Below, piece by piece: positions 24,603-35,875 of a stretch of 64,000 nucleotides of DNA (positions are counted from its first letter, which is position 1; every line of letters starts with the position of its first letter). Under the pieces are notes generated by a model that was not told where the DNA came from, did not search any database, and saw only the letters and a list, made by a program, of their open reading frames with translations. A program made the translations under genes and the position numbers. This DNA comes from Daphnia pulex (taxonomy: Eukaryota > Arthropoda > Branchiopoda > Diplostraca > Daphniidae): NCBI RefSeq assembly GCF_021134715.1, contig NC_060027.1, forward strand, positions 4,216,001 to 4,280,000. The letters are read 5' to 3'.

Positions 24603-27600
24603 CCAATGGTGGCTGTCTATAGTAATAGAACAACAATAGAATAAGAAAAAGGTATGACTAAAAAGGAGGAGTATCATCACATCAGGGCCCCTCTGCTGCT
24701 CGCTTGTTGTCATTTGTTTTGTGAATAATTTGTGAACAACTCACACGATCGTGACTTATGGCTCTGCCGCGACCTTTGAGAAATTCTTGAATTCCAGCAA
24801 CCATTCACGCGGGAAATTCCTGCGGCAAATCTTCCTATTACCAACGGAATTAATTTAATATTGTGTGTTTCGTTATGTCATAGATTTCATCGCGTTGGAT
24901 TTAAAAAAATTAAATGTTCAAATTAGGTTTTTTTTTCAATTGAAAACGGCGCGGGTGATCAATTAAACGGCCGATGATTGCGCGTAATTACAGGCCATAA
25001 ATGTTTAACCGGTACATTAATTTCCCGCAGTTTGCAATGGGGGTCTTTGTGTGTGTGTATCTAATAACGGGCTGGCCATATTTGGTCATCTCTGCGCACA
25101 GATTTTGCGCTTTTACAATAAAAAAGAAAAGAATCATATTATTAGAAATTTGGCATTTAAACAGGCGTATCTATCTATTTTGCATATTACGTATAGCATA
25201 AAATTCTGGAAAATGATGAATGTGGAAATGTCAATGATCTTGTTATATTCTCCCAATTTTGGCAGGTACGTCCGGAGTAGCACGGTGGGTCATTCATCAA
25301 TAGAGGCCGCGTCGGCTATCTGAGCATTCAGATGTCGTCATCATTAGCTCATATATTACTGCTATGTCCGGCCAACTTATCCATCAATTGTCGCCCATCA
25401 GGAGCCTCGCTCTTCTAAAAAAATTGCTTCTTTCGTTTCCGTTTGACGCAAACGTCGGCTGCTATATAACTGCCCTACTTTATTTTTTTAAATATTTCGA
25501 CAGATTTGGGTTGTTTTCCAACTGAAAACTCGTTTCGAGCGACAGCTGTTGAATCCATTTTTACGCATATATTTTTTTCCCCTTTTCTCCTTTCTTGTCC
25601 GTTACGTCGAATCAAATTTCTCTTTTTTAAGAAAATAATTTTTTTGAATTGAAAAAAAATAGAAGGTGAAATGGATCGTCAAAAAATATATTTAAACAAA
25701 AATGGCAAAATCAAGAAAAGTTTTATTTTAAAAAAAAAAAGAAAAAACCTTTCTATATAGCTCAAGCGTCTCTCTCCGCTGCTGGTCGATTGCCAAGCTC
25801 AAATGACATGTAGGACGATATATAAAATATGACGTGTGGGAATTTGATAATATTCGGTATGTATAAAACGGGCGAACGATAAGGTAGCACAACAGCAATT
25901 GCGCTGGAGTCTAATTCAAAAAAACACGTTTACATTACGTAATTTGCTGTATTATTTACACGTCTATTCTTTTATTGACGAATCGATATTATTTCGCCGT
26001 CGTCTATTTGTTGCATGTTTCAGTTTTCGCTATTAAAATGAATGTCATTTTTTAAAAAATGAAAAATTTGTATAGACATTTTTGTATTTACATACTTTGC
26101 GTTATTCCAGCCATGTGTATAATAATAGCCGACATATATATACATACGTATAGCCTGAGAGTCAATCGGTAGGCTATGGATCAATATTATATTGCTATAA
26201 ATCTTTATTATATTACATACATTATATTAAATCCAGCACTCCCACATGTGTATAGTTTTCTCCGCACTCGTTTATTATTATGCACAGTGGCTGTGTTGTT
26301 TGTATATATACATCAAAGTCCTGTTAGCTTTCAATTCTCTTTCATCAGTTCTCTCTCTTTCTCTCTTGTGTTTTTGTTTATGATTTATTCATCTCCTTTA
26401 TTTTACCCCCATTGGTTTTTCCGTCTTCCATTACATATAGCAAACGGAGGAAAGAGCATAGCTCATTTGTGTACATCCTACACCATTTTCCTTATTTTAT
26501 TCAAATCAAGCGCGTCTATCCATTTCGCCCAACTGACGATTGACTATTGACAGAGACCCTCTATTCGCTCTTCAGTGTTTCTATATTCGATGTGATAACA
26601 TTTATTCAAACAAACAATAAATGACAAAATTAATTGCAGTTCATATTGACTCTATAATTAAAATCAATTATAGAAGACAAAAAAACCCAAAAATTTATAT
26701 AATATTTAATCTTTTACAGCATCGCATTCCGAGTAAAGCTCATCCCAGATAGCTGGGCGAGATATAATAGAAGTTATATACACAATATATATATTTACTA
26801 AACTCTGCCGGAATTTTTTATGTTTTTCCCGAGTTATGTTACACACGGACGGAGGCTGGATGTTAACGCGGGATAGTAGGAAGAAGAAAAAGAAGATTTA
26901 AGCGATATGGGGAGAATAAGAAAAAAGAAAATGATGACTCGCAGCTCTATAGCAGTATCTGGGTGCTAGGAAGAATAGGAAGAAACGGATAGAGAGGAGA
27001 GAGAGTCATGCGTGTATTTACCGCACGACCAGCCGGGGCACCGCCCAAGGGCTCCCGCAAGAGAGACTCACGCTCTAGTAGATGAATACACCCGGCCCAT
27101 GTAAGGGAAAAAAAGGACTCCTCTATATTCCTATACCTGGCCACTTCAGGTAAAGATTTATGCACAACCACCGCATCGGCAAGAGAGCCAACCCCTTCCA
27201 CTCAGCGCTCATCCGCGCGCGCTGGATAAGAAAAAAAAAACAGAAACGAATAAATCCGCGTACAACTCACGACGTGTATAGTACTTGGTATACATTAGAA
27301 TCTCTTTATCGGTTCTTCCCCCCTTGATTTTTTGTTCGGTTGATTGAGAAATGCCAAACGATTAAACCTCCGCACTTTCTCCGAGCAACAAAAAAAAAAA
27401 GAGATTTCGTGTTACATTCAATTAGGCTACATAACACGGCCAATAACAAGGAGCTTATATTCACAGTACGATCAGAAAAATAGACACAAAAAGGAGATAA
27501 TCACATATAGCGTGAACTTTCCAGAGAAGTGAAAGTTTGCGATGTTTCATCTGCTGGGATGTCTCTTTAACATCCAGACACACGCACAAAAAAACGGCGA

Positions 27601-28120
27601 CCGATTTTCTATTAGGTATACATACAAGACGATACAAGATGAGGCCACCACCTGCTTGTATTCGGACAGGCCAATCACGCGAGTGGGCGCGATGGTAATC
27701 GTCTGTTAGCTCCAAATCGGTAGAGGTGATAACTGGCCGATGACTAATTTTCCAGAACACGTCAAGGTGATTGTGCGGGAATTCTCGGAACGACTCCCGC
27801 AATGTATAGAGTAGTCGCTCTGCTTATTATACATGCCGTCAGCTGATGTGGAAGAATGAATGAATCAACCGAAATTCCCCAACAGAAAAAATATGGTGGG
27901 TGTTACATCAACTCCAACAACCAAAGACCGTCGTCAAAAGGACTCGATAGCTCGAAAGATGTGTAGCAAATATTATAAGAGTTGGTGGGGGTATAGATGT
28001 CGTGTTGCACGTCTGAGGTGATTCAGTCGAACGGTCGAGTCACGCAGCCAGCCGGCGGTGGCCCCCAAAAAGTCGTGTGGCAACGCTGCAGTGAAGGAGA
28101 GAAAGGACGAATGAGAAGAC

Positions 28121-28139
28121 GAAGAAGAAGAAGAAGAAG
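28121..28139 (+). repeat. (GAA)n microsatellite
   Basis: A GAA run of about six units. Confidence 0.8.
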
Positions 28140-29591
28140 TGGAAAAAATGTCAGTATATAGAAAGAGAAAGATGGAAAGCAGAGATGTGGTGGAGGGGAA
28201 TTTATATAGGACGAGGTTCCGTTGCGAGCCGTGAGAGCAGAGCCCAGCAGTAGAGAATAAACCAAACTGTGATGGTCGTGCATGGTGGTGGGGATATTCC
28301 TTGACCATATAAGGCCACAATCTGACTCTAGTCGCCATCAGCAGTTTGAGAGAGAAGGAGAAGAGATGCATATGCACATCTGACGCCAGCCATAAAACGA
28401 AGAACCTCGCGCTTGCTCGTCGCTGGCCCTCTTCTCTCTTATTCTTTTTAAAAGATGTTGGACTCTCTGCTGCCTATTAGAATACATTTCGTGTGTATGC
28501 TGCTGCTGCATGCCCTTGTCCTCTCTCTCTCCCACCTTATTCTGGCCAAGACGTGAAGATAGCGGACCCTTAAAGAATAAAAAGAAAAAAGAATAAGAAA
28601 AATCAAGCCCTCCAACTAGTCCAAAGGTGACTTGTCCTCCAAAAACTGCTGTGCGTGGTGACTCATTCGAGAAAATCACCAAATATTCTATTTGGCTGAG
28701 CTGCCATCTGACAGACCTGCTCCAGCAGCAACCGGAGTGACCGTTCATTTTTGAAACTGGGCAGCTTCTTGCTGGACGATAGAACTTTTTGGCTTGACTA
28801 TCACTTTTTATCTGTTCTCTCTCTATCCATGTCTTATAATATAGCTGGTCTGGCACGTAGACGTTATCGATTATCTCATCACCCAGCATCCACTGGGAGA
28901 AGACACACCCCAAAAAGGAATAAGACAAGATGGGGGACACACAACAGCCAAGAAAGAAAGAAAGAAGGAAGCCAGAATCAATACTATAATACAAATCCTC
29001 CGAGCTGGATATGGAAAATATTTGGCATGTGATGAGCGAAATTATTATTTGTTCGACTATTTATCGCCCGGGTTTGCTGTGGTTATTATATTACACTTGC
29101 GCGCTTCTTTTGTTATTATTTACACAGGAAATGTATACTGCTGCATGCTCTCCGGCCCAGCGGGTTGTACCAACTGCCTCATTTGTCTTTGTCGTTTATT
29201 TTTCCCAAATCAGGTAAAATAGATGATCGTTTGACGTGTAGGGGGGGAGCAAAGAATAATGACAAATCGTTCGACCGGCTTATGTAAAGGTACATTACGG
29301 AAATTAGCATAATAAGAAGGGAGGTGTGGTGTTTTTAACGATACTCTCTGCTCATCTCTCTGTCCGGATGAAATACTATCTAAACGGGAGGACTAAATAT
29401 GACACTGACTAATCGCGGCTGAAAAAAAGAACAACGGTCATTTAAAAAAAATTTCATCTTTTTTTTTATTTTTCCATTTCGATTGTTGCCGGGGGAGAGG
29501 CGTTTTGTTTCGACGAAATTGCGATAGAGTGATGTCACACTTTAACCAATAAGCGGCGACAACATTCTTATTGATGATATCACCCGCGACG

Positions 29592-29611
29592 GCAGCAGCA
29601 GCAGCAGCAGC
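29592..29611 (+). repeat. (CAG)n microsatellite upstream of Mp20
   Basis: A short CAG/AGC run about 340 bp before the muscle protein 20 start. Confidence 0.7.
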
Positions 29612-29949
29612 AACAACCGGTGCGGTTGTTGAAACCGGCGGATATCCACCGAAAGAAAAAATCAAAAACCACCGAGACACAGCACAGCAACTTCGCCCAT
29701 TTTTCTGATTTTTTCTTTTTTAAAATTTTGGTTGTCGTCGCTATTGCGGCAAAATGTTGCCTCCCCCTTACTCACCACCCACCACCACCGCCACCACCCA
29801 GGGAAACCAAAGTTACCATACTAAAGGGAGAGTGCACTGTGGGTCGGGACTTCAGTCGCTAGCTGCCAGCCGCTCACGATCGAACTGTACATTGCCCGTT
29901 CGTTGGTGTAGTATATATACTTCAATCCTTCAATCCCATACACTCAACC

Positions 29950-32314
29950 ATGTCCAACATCCGAGCCACCAAATCCGGTTTCGCCGCCGAAGCTCAAGCC
30001 AAGGTAAAAACTAAATCACTCGAATTGTTTTTTTCAAATTATTTTGGCGCGGTTAAATTATTTATTTGAATGTGGCATTTCGAAAGTGAAATTTTACTGG
30101 ATTAGAGCAGAGATGATAAGGTGAAATGATCTTTATAGTCATTTCACAACAATTATCGTCTTGGGCTTAAAAGTGTCACTTTGTAAAAGACGGCATTTCA
30201 TTCTCTGATCCATTTAATCTCAGCTGCGAAATTATACCGTAAGTTGTCAAGATGATAAAGTTCACTTTCTGTATTATTACCTGCTGCTATATATTAGTTG
30301 TGACGTGAGTGTCTGTGAGCATTTGGGAAGGTTTCGGATAACGCCATTATCAGTGTTGCGCACACATATGCGGTGTGGTGTATAGACTATACTCCCGTGT
30401 CAACGACCACAGCAGGGAACAAACATGTAGGTTAGTTCCCCCCTTGTATAGACATATGGACAAATTTAAAAAAAATAAAATAATATCACAAGATATGGTT
30501 GCGCAATTTTTTTTTTTTTTTTTAATTTACTTCTCATTGTTGTTGCTGGTTGTTGCACAGTCCACCGCAGAGAATTGCACCGGATGTTGGGCGCTAGAGA
30601 AGATATCGTGTTTTATTAGAGTTTATGGGGTTGGCTTTCAGCGTGATATACCGAGCCTTTTTTTATTTATTTTTATTTCTCTTTGAGTGCTGCTATGCTA
30701 CTTAGCTATGCCATATATATACGTCACGTATGTATATCCGGCAAGTGTTTTTTCTCCGCTGTGTATTTCTCACGAACAAAAAAACAGGCGCGTCGGCCGG
30801 TTTTTTGTTTTGTTGTCTATCGTCTCAACATTCAAAGGAATTTAAATGTATATAGCCTTCAGCTCGAAATATAATGTTGAAAGAAAAAAAAATAAAATTC
30901 AATTACGAAACTTCAAAAGAAAGAGAGAGAAATATTGCCTACCGGCAAACATGTAAAAAATACATACAGAAGTAGTACTATTAGGAATAATGGCGTTAGT
31001 CTAATAACATTCCAAAAGGGTATTTCAGCCAGACACAGCGACAAACGAATGTAAGCGTTATATAGGATATTCTGTATGGAACAGGCTAACAAACACACAC
31101 ACACAGCGCACACATATTTCTCGACAGTCATCTAACCCTTATTTGGTCACGCCAATAACGGTCACGACGCCCCTTTTTCGGTCAATGGAAATCGTTACGT
31201 GCTGGGGCTCGGCGTCGGCTATTGAAATGTAACCTAATTTTTTTCCCCCCCATTCCAGTCTCTCACTTTTATTTTTCATTCTCAGCCAAATCAAGAACAG
31301 CCAAATCGAGAAAATAATAACGGCAGCGTATAACAAAGAAAAAGCTAAATTACATACATATACTCAGGGCTGATTGCATTAGAAATTTTATTTATTCAAG
31401 CGCGCTCGATTCGATTCTACTTAAAGATTTTTATTCCTTTAAAATACGTAAGCGCAAATACAAATAGAGATTCCAAGGATCAACAAATATCCAGGATATT
31501 AACTATATATAAACCCGTTTGACGTGAATGCCCTTTAGAGTTAAACGATAAAACTGTCAATTACAAACTCGAATGTCAATACATCACAATTCATTTTTGT
31601 TCACCTTTTCCTGACAGATCAACAGCAAGTACAGTGAAGAGCACGCACAAGAGGTTCTGGAATGGATTCGTGAACTGACCGGAGAGCCTGATAACACCTC
31701 CGGCGATCCCGATAACATTTACCAACACTTGCGTGACGGAACGCTCCTTTGCAAGTATAATAATAAGATTGTTGTTGTGTATAGATTAGTCCATGAAATC
31801 ATCTCTATATAAAAAAAAAAATAACACCTACAGATTGGCCAACGTGATGCAACCGGGGATTATCAAGCGCGTCCAGGAGAGCAAAATGGCCTTCAAGTGC
31901 ATGGAGAACATTAATTCATTCTTGGAAGCCGCCAAAACTTTCGGCGTCCCATCGCAGGAGCTCTTCCAGACCGTCGATCTGTGGGAGAGGCAGAACCTGA
32001 ACTCTGTCGTCATCTGCCTCCAGGCTCTCGGTCGCAAGGTATACTAGCTATATTCTAATCAATACTACACACGTAGTATACCCAGCAATCCCTACAAGTG
32101 AGATGGAATAAATATACCTATAATAAATCTCGTTGTCACGCAGGCTTCCAAATATGGTCAACCCTCAATCGGCCCCAAGGAAGCCGAGAAGAATGAACGC
32201 CAATTCTCAGAGGAGCAGCTGAGGGCTGGCGACACTGTCATCTCCCTCCAGTACGGATCCAACAAGGGAGCCAATCAGAGTGGCCTCAACTTCGGCAACA
32301 CTCGGCACATGTAA
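29950..32314 (+). CDS. Mp20: Muscle protein 20 / myophilin (calponin family)
   Basis: This is an actin-binding muscle protein of the calponin/transgelin family, present in arthropod synchronous muscle. Exons 29950-30003, 31618-31754, 31834-32038 and 32144-32314 join in frame by GT-AG introns into 188 aa (Drosophila Mp20 has 184). Exon 1 encodes MSNIRATKSGFAAEAQAK. A single calponin-homology domain spans about residues 22-130, with VLEWIRELTGE near its start and LWERQNLNSVVICLQALGRK near its end. A calponin-type repeat with SLQYGSNKGANQSG follows at about 166-179. The C-terminus is short, ending in RHM. The 1.6-kb first intron is the usual place for muscle enhancers in this family, but none was identified. 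An initiator-like TCAGTC lies at 29852-29857 and a TATATATAC at 29912, the latter probably too near the ATG to be the TATA box. Two AATAAA signals follow the stop. Confidence 0.95.
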
Positions 32315-32379
32315 AACACATAACCCCAGTGTCAACTTATTATTTTCCCGAAGAAGAAGAAGAAAACGCCATGGGAGGG

Positions 32380-32448
32380 AATAAAGAAAGCATTGCAAAG
32401 CAAAACAAAAATTCCAGCATCACTGTCAAAAAAACGGAAAACAATAAA
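32380..32448 (+). terminator. Polyadenylation signals of Mp20
   Basis: AATAAA occurs at 32380-32385 and again at 32443-32448, 66 and 129 nt after the stop codon. Confidence 0.5.
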
Positions 32449-32822
32449 ATGGACGGAAGAAAAAACTGAAAATCGAATTGAAATTCCAAAATTGCAAAAG
32501 AAACAAAAAAAAACAAACGCCTATTCGCTATTATGAAGCCTTTTTTTTATTTTGACGCAAAATTTCTATTTTGAAGATGAAAAATTAACGAGAAGCGCAC
32601 ACAAATTGTTGTTGTCTTGATGATGTTGTCGCGGGGGCATTCCAAACAGCATTCCAAGGAAATTGTCCTAACCAATCTCTTCTTTTTCCCAATAATATAT
32701 TATATGGCAATGATTGACATGTAACCGAAATTATACAGAGCTTCCCTGTAGTTTGACATACTATGCATAGCCGCGTTAAACTGCTTATTTTAACGATTTC
32801 CAGTACCTACACACCCCTAACA

Positions 32823-32863
32823 GTTTCAGTACCCTTCAAAAGGGTCGAATATGCTACTGAAAC
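32823..32863. repeat. Imperfect inverted repeat (hairpin)
   Basis: The 9-bp arms GTTTCAGTA (32823-32831) and TACTGAAAC (32855-32863) pair perfectly. They enclose a second CCCTT/AAGGG stem, with a bulge on the right arm. Confidence 0.6.
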
Positions 32864-33230
32864 GCAATTCAGTATTTTACTGTACTTGCTTAAGTACAAA
32901 TTCCCTACTAACCATTCATTTGCCTACTTTTTACGTTATTCCTAGTGAAACTGTTAGTAGGCATAGTTCTGTTCAGTAGGTCGGTCCAGCATTTTATAAA
33001 GATTTAGTTAGTAGTCTGAAAAATTCAGTATGTTCAGGTAGGGTTAGTAGTTTGATTTTAAAAAGTAATCAATAATAAAAGCAATGTAGGTTATAGCTAG
33101 TAGTTTACAAAAATTTAGTACTTTTGTTATAAGTAGTGTGAACAATTCAGTACCTTAGACTAGTAGGTTACAACTTACAAGGAATAAGTAGTATTCGTTA
33201 GGATAGTAGCTTTTGTATATATCAATGTGG

Positions 33231-33295
33231 CGTGCCTGTAAGGCACTAGACTGCCACGCCAAAGGTCCGGGTTCTATCCCGAATAAATCAAGTCT
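33231..33295 (+). repeat. tRNA-like sequence, probable SINE head
   Basis: TAAGGCACTAGACTGCCACGC followed by AAGGTCCGGGTTCTATCCCG has the spacing of a tRNA body. It has a box B-like GGTTCTATCC, close to the consensus GGTTCGANTCC, and a degenerate box A. It lacks a clean acceptor stem and a canonical T-loop, so a tRNA-derived SINE or pseudogene is more likely than a working tRNA. Confidence 0.4.
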
Positions 33296-33714
33296 TCTTT
33301 CCAAGATAAATAAAATCGAAATGGTCGGTTAGTGGTGCCGAATAATATCAGTAGGAATGGCAAACCACTGCCGTAAATGAAGTGGTCAAAACTTTTTAAG
33401 TAAGGGGTGGGTAGTAAAAGCAGGAAAGAATTTAAAGTGGTTTAGTTTATAATTAGTAAGGCGAGTAAGAAAAGGTAGAAGAATTGAGAAGTAGTTTCAA
33501 TCAATTGGTTAGTAGGCTGTCACCGAGTAGCAGTTACATGAAAGTAGGATACCGCCACTGTGTGGTTTTCTGGTTCGAATTTTTGAATGAACCGCCATAA
33601 CTTTTGGTTGAATTCAGAGTCTTATTTCAAATGAGTTGCTTGCCTCCAGCCGGTTAATTCTGACATTATTCCCATGAATTTTGAATTTAAAACATTTTTG
33701 AAATCAACGCCCAG

Positions 33715-33806
33715 CTGGACGACCTCAACCACCAGCTGGCCGGCATGAGAGGCCAGTACGGCTCTTCGCTGTCAGCCGCCAAAATCACTTCGCAGGCTTT
33801 TCGATG
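33715..33806 (+). pseudogene. Short coiled-coil-like coding remnant
   Basis: A GC-richer patch reads QLDDLNHQLAGMRGQYGSS and then SLSAAK, with heptad-like Leu spacing, and ends in TGA. Its codon use differs from the flanks. No splice-linked partners were found. It may be a stray exon or a fragment of an intermediate filament- or myosin-like coiled coil. Confidence 0.25.
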
Positions 33807-34510
33807 ATGATCTGTGCGAGATCATCTTAGGTCTCGTGGGTTTGTTTTGACAACGATTGGATGATGGTGGATTGGATGATGGATTAATATGTGGATTAAT
33901 CGGGCGAGACTTTTTTGAATTCCGTTTTCAACTGCGTGTACGCATCAAGTATAAAAGCAACCAAGTTTTCATCGGCTCAGCCGGACCTGCTGGCCTGCTG
34001 GTGGACATTGATCCGGCGGGGAAGCATCAAATATTTATATATGTACATATATGAAACCTCATCCCCCTCACGCAGAAGTTGTGGTCTCGTTTATTCAGTC
34101 CTTCTATGACCGACCACAATCTATGTGAAAAAATTGCGTTTCCGCTTCTTCCTCCGCTATAAACATACAGAATAGATGCACGGGGAACCGGTGGGTTTCA
34201 TATGATGTGGATTGTGGTCTCAGTATCAGCAGTAGTCCAAGTAACTACCACTACAGTGCGCACTAGTCGACAAAAAGTCGCACGACTTTTTGCTCTTCGA
34301 GTACCTCACTACCTACAATCCATGATTTAAAATCGTCGATATAAACATTAAAATTAAATTTATAGCGATACATTCTTTTGAACATTAATAATTAAATTCC
34401 GCTGATTTCATTTGCGAAAAAAAAAATTGAGATCATGACGTGGAACATTTAAATATTCGCGAAAATACGACGATTGATCTCCTGCGCTGTGTTCTTCATT
34501 TGTCCGAGTC

Positions 34511-34519
34511 TATATAAAG
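34511..34519 (+). promoter_or_regulatory. TATA box of the coiled-coil gene
   Basis: TATATAAAG lies 95 bp before the ATG at 34614, allowing a leader of roughly 60-70 nt. Confidence 0.5.
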
Positions 34520-34613
34520 GAGTTACAAAGACTACGTACACTATACACGCTTGAGTACAGTCTATCTACTGACTATTCCTGCTATTCAACAATTGCAAAG
34601 AAAAATTATACAA

Positions 34614-35486
34614 ATGTTTTTCCAATTGTTGCCGCAAATGGCCCAAGATTTTTACCTCGATTTTTACGGAATGATTCTAGCTATCTGGATCATTATTATT
34701 CGGATGTGTTTGAGATCTGTTACCGAAACAGAAACCAAACCAGAATCCAACAAACCGGAAACTAACCAGACTCGAGTTCCGGCAACCTATAGGCAAGAGC
34801 AAACCGGCCAGCAGATCCGCAAAACACCTCAACCTGTTATGTGGAAACCTGACCCAAACTCTGCCGTTTTACCTGATTTTTCTGAGTCTAAGTCTGAGAA
34901 TACCGAACCGGAGAAAGACAAACTTTCTCTAGGCCTATCCAAGAAAGATAAAATAATGATTAAACCAGACATCAATATATGTAACGTTGCGTCTGTCCCA
35001 GACCAACTTTATACAGCCCAACAAAAAGAGGTGCAACTGTTACACAAACACAACGACGATTTAAAAATGGAAAACGATAATAATAAATTGAAAAGTAAAC
35101 CGGACGCTTCCATCAACGAATTGAGGCATAATTTACCAGAAAGAGGCGGGAAGTTGAGGAGATCGCAACCTTTCTCCTGTTCCCATGAGAAATCAAAAGA
35201 AATTTTCAAACTTTTGGATGAAACGAACACAGAGGTTAAGAATCTAAAAACCGACTTTGACCAAAAGAAATCCGAATTCAATGAAGAAAAATCAGCTTTG
35301 GTGAACGCAGTTTACATCGCTCAAATAGAGGACGAATACCAAAAAGATTTGCTCATTTTGCAAAAAAAACTAGACGATTTGAGAAATGAAACATGTCATG
35401 TCATCTCGCTCTTAAAACGTCCTCGCTCAGAGCTCCAGTATCTTGTGGTGTGCAGCTACATCCAGCTGCGACGTTGGTGGAGATGA
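34614..35486 (+). CDS. Membrane-anchored coiled-coil protein, unknown function
   Basis: A single-exon frame of 290 aa is preceded by a strong TATA box. Residues about 17-33 (FYGMILAIWIIIIRMCL) form one hydrophobic segment, likely a signal anchor. Next comes a Thr/Glu/Pro/Lys-rich linker, then Lys/Glu/Asn-rich heptad-like stretches from about residue 130 to 260, suggesting a coiled coil. I recognise no family. The duplicated DNA begins at 35400, so residues after about 262 come from the antisense of the neighbouring IL-17-like gene's 3' end, and the natural C-terminus may have been replaced. The gene has no counterpart left of copy B. It overlaps the IL-17-like gene tail to tail by about 86 nt. 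Confidence 0.55.
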   Translation: MFFQLLPQMAQDFYLDFYGMILAIWIIIIRMCLRSVTETETKPESNKPETNQTRVPATYRQEQTGQQIRKTPQPVMWKPDPNSAVLPDFSESKSENTEPEKDKLSLGLSKKDKIMIKPDINICNVASVPDQLYTAQQKEVQLLHKHNDDLKMENDNNKLKSKPDASINELRHNLPERGGKLRRSQPFSCSHEKSKEIFKLLDETNTEVKNLKTDFDQKKSEFNEEKSALVNAVYIAQIEDEYQKDLLILQKKLDDLRNETCHVISLLKRPRSELQYLVVCSYIQLRRWWR

Positions 35487-35875
35487 TCTTTTCAGGTAGA
35501 CCGGTCGCCGGATTCCTAATGAAAACCTGTAAGGTCGTCATCAGCTGTTTGCAACTGCGTCCTGTCCCGCAATTTTCATTTTTGCAGGTTCCTGAGCAAA
35601 CGATTTCGTCGATGGCGACCACAACATTTCCCAGTGGATGATCGTTTTCTACGGTTTTGTTTTCCACTTTGAAAGGACAAACCGTTTGGGAATGTCGTCC
35701 GAGTTCCTGCAGTTCTTCCACGATGGAAACCATGCGATACTGGACCACGTTGTCTTCTTCTTCAGGCTGTCCAAGTTGACCGGAACTAATTGCGGCAGTG
35801 CTTGGTAGGACTGACCAGGCAATGAGCTGCGGAGACGCAAAAGGTAACTAAAAGCAAGATTGTTTTCATCGTCAT
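35401..35875 (-). CDS. Secreted IL-17-like cystine-knot protein, copy A
   Basis: Read right to left, exon 35875-35816 encodes a signal peptide (MTMKTILLLVTFCVSAAHC). After a proposed 49-nt intron (35815-35767, GTCAGT donor, ACAG acceptor), exon 35766-35401 encodes the mature part, for 141 aa in all. Seven Cys lie at 50, 77, 81, 86, 92, 123 and 125. CPF (50-52), the C-x3-C pair and the end VAAGCSCTPQ follow the IL-17 pattern C-P...C-x-C...V-x-V-G-C-x-C. There is one sequon, N56. IL-17 proteins are secreted dimeric cytokines; invertebrate members occur in molluscs, echinoderms and other groups. The signal-peptide frame and the Cys frame differ by one base, so the short intron is an inference; a frameshift is the alternative, and both copies share it. 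A spätzle-type knot fits less well. Confidence 0.6.

Larger units (their letters stand above)
19817..29949. other. About 10 kb without recognisable genes
   Basis: I find no convincing exon chain on either strand. The DNA is AT-rich with many TATATA words, poly(T) tracts and trinucleotide microsatellites. The minus-strand open frame near 26947-27201 is the most protein-like but has no recognisable domain. The stretch may hold the GPCR 3' UTR, distal regulatory elements of either neighbour, or non-coding RNA genes that cannot be seen by eye. Confidence 0.45.
32755..33565 (+). repeat. AGTA/TAGTA-rich low-complexity tract
   Basis: The words AGTA, TAGTAG and TTCAGTA recur every 15-40 bp on the plus strand with no clean period, which is unlike the flanking DNA. 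The tract includes the hairpin at 32823-32863 and the tRNA-like sequence at 33231-33295. No protein-coding frame runs through it. A decayed satellite or a non-coding transcript is possible. Confidence 0.45.

Noticed and set aside
26947..27201. Minus-strand 84-codon frame with a GC-richer patch
   Set aside because: Reads somewhat like a transposon fragment, but has no recognisable motif, no repeat boundaries and no splice partners.
28338..28994. 218-codon minus-strand open frame in the gene desert
   Set aside because: The length is notable, but the sequence is low-complexity and has no recognisable domain or promoter; probably chance.
33560..33590. GGTTCGAAT box B-like word
   Set aside because: No box A or tRNA fold around it.
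35393..35641. 82-codon plus-strand frame over the IL-17-like gene
   Set aside because: Antisense shadow of the Cys-rich coding exon.
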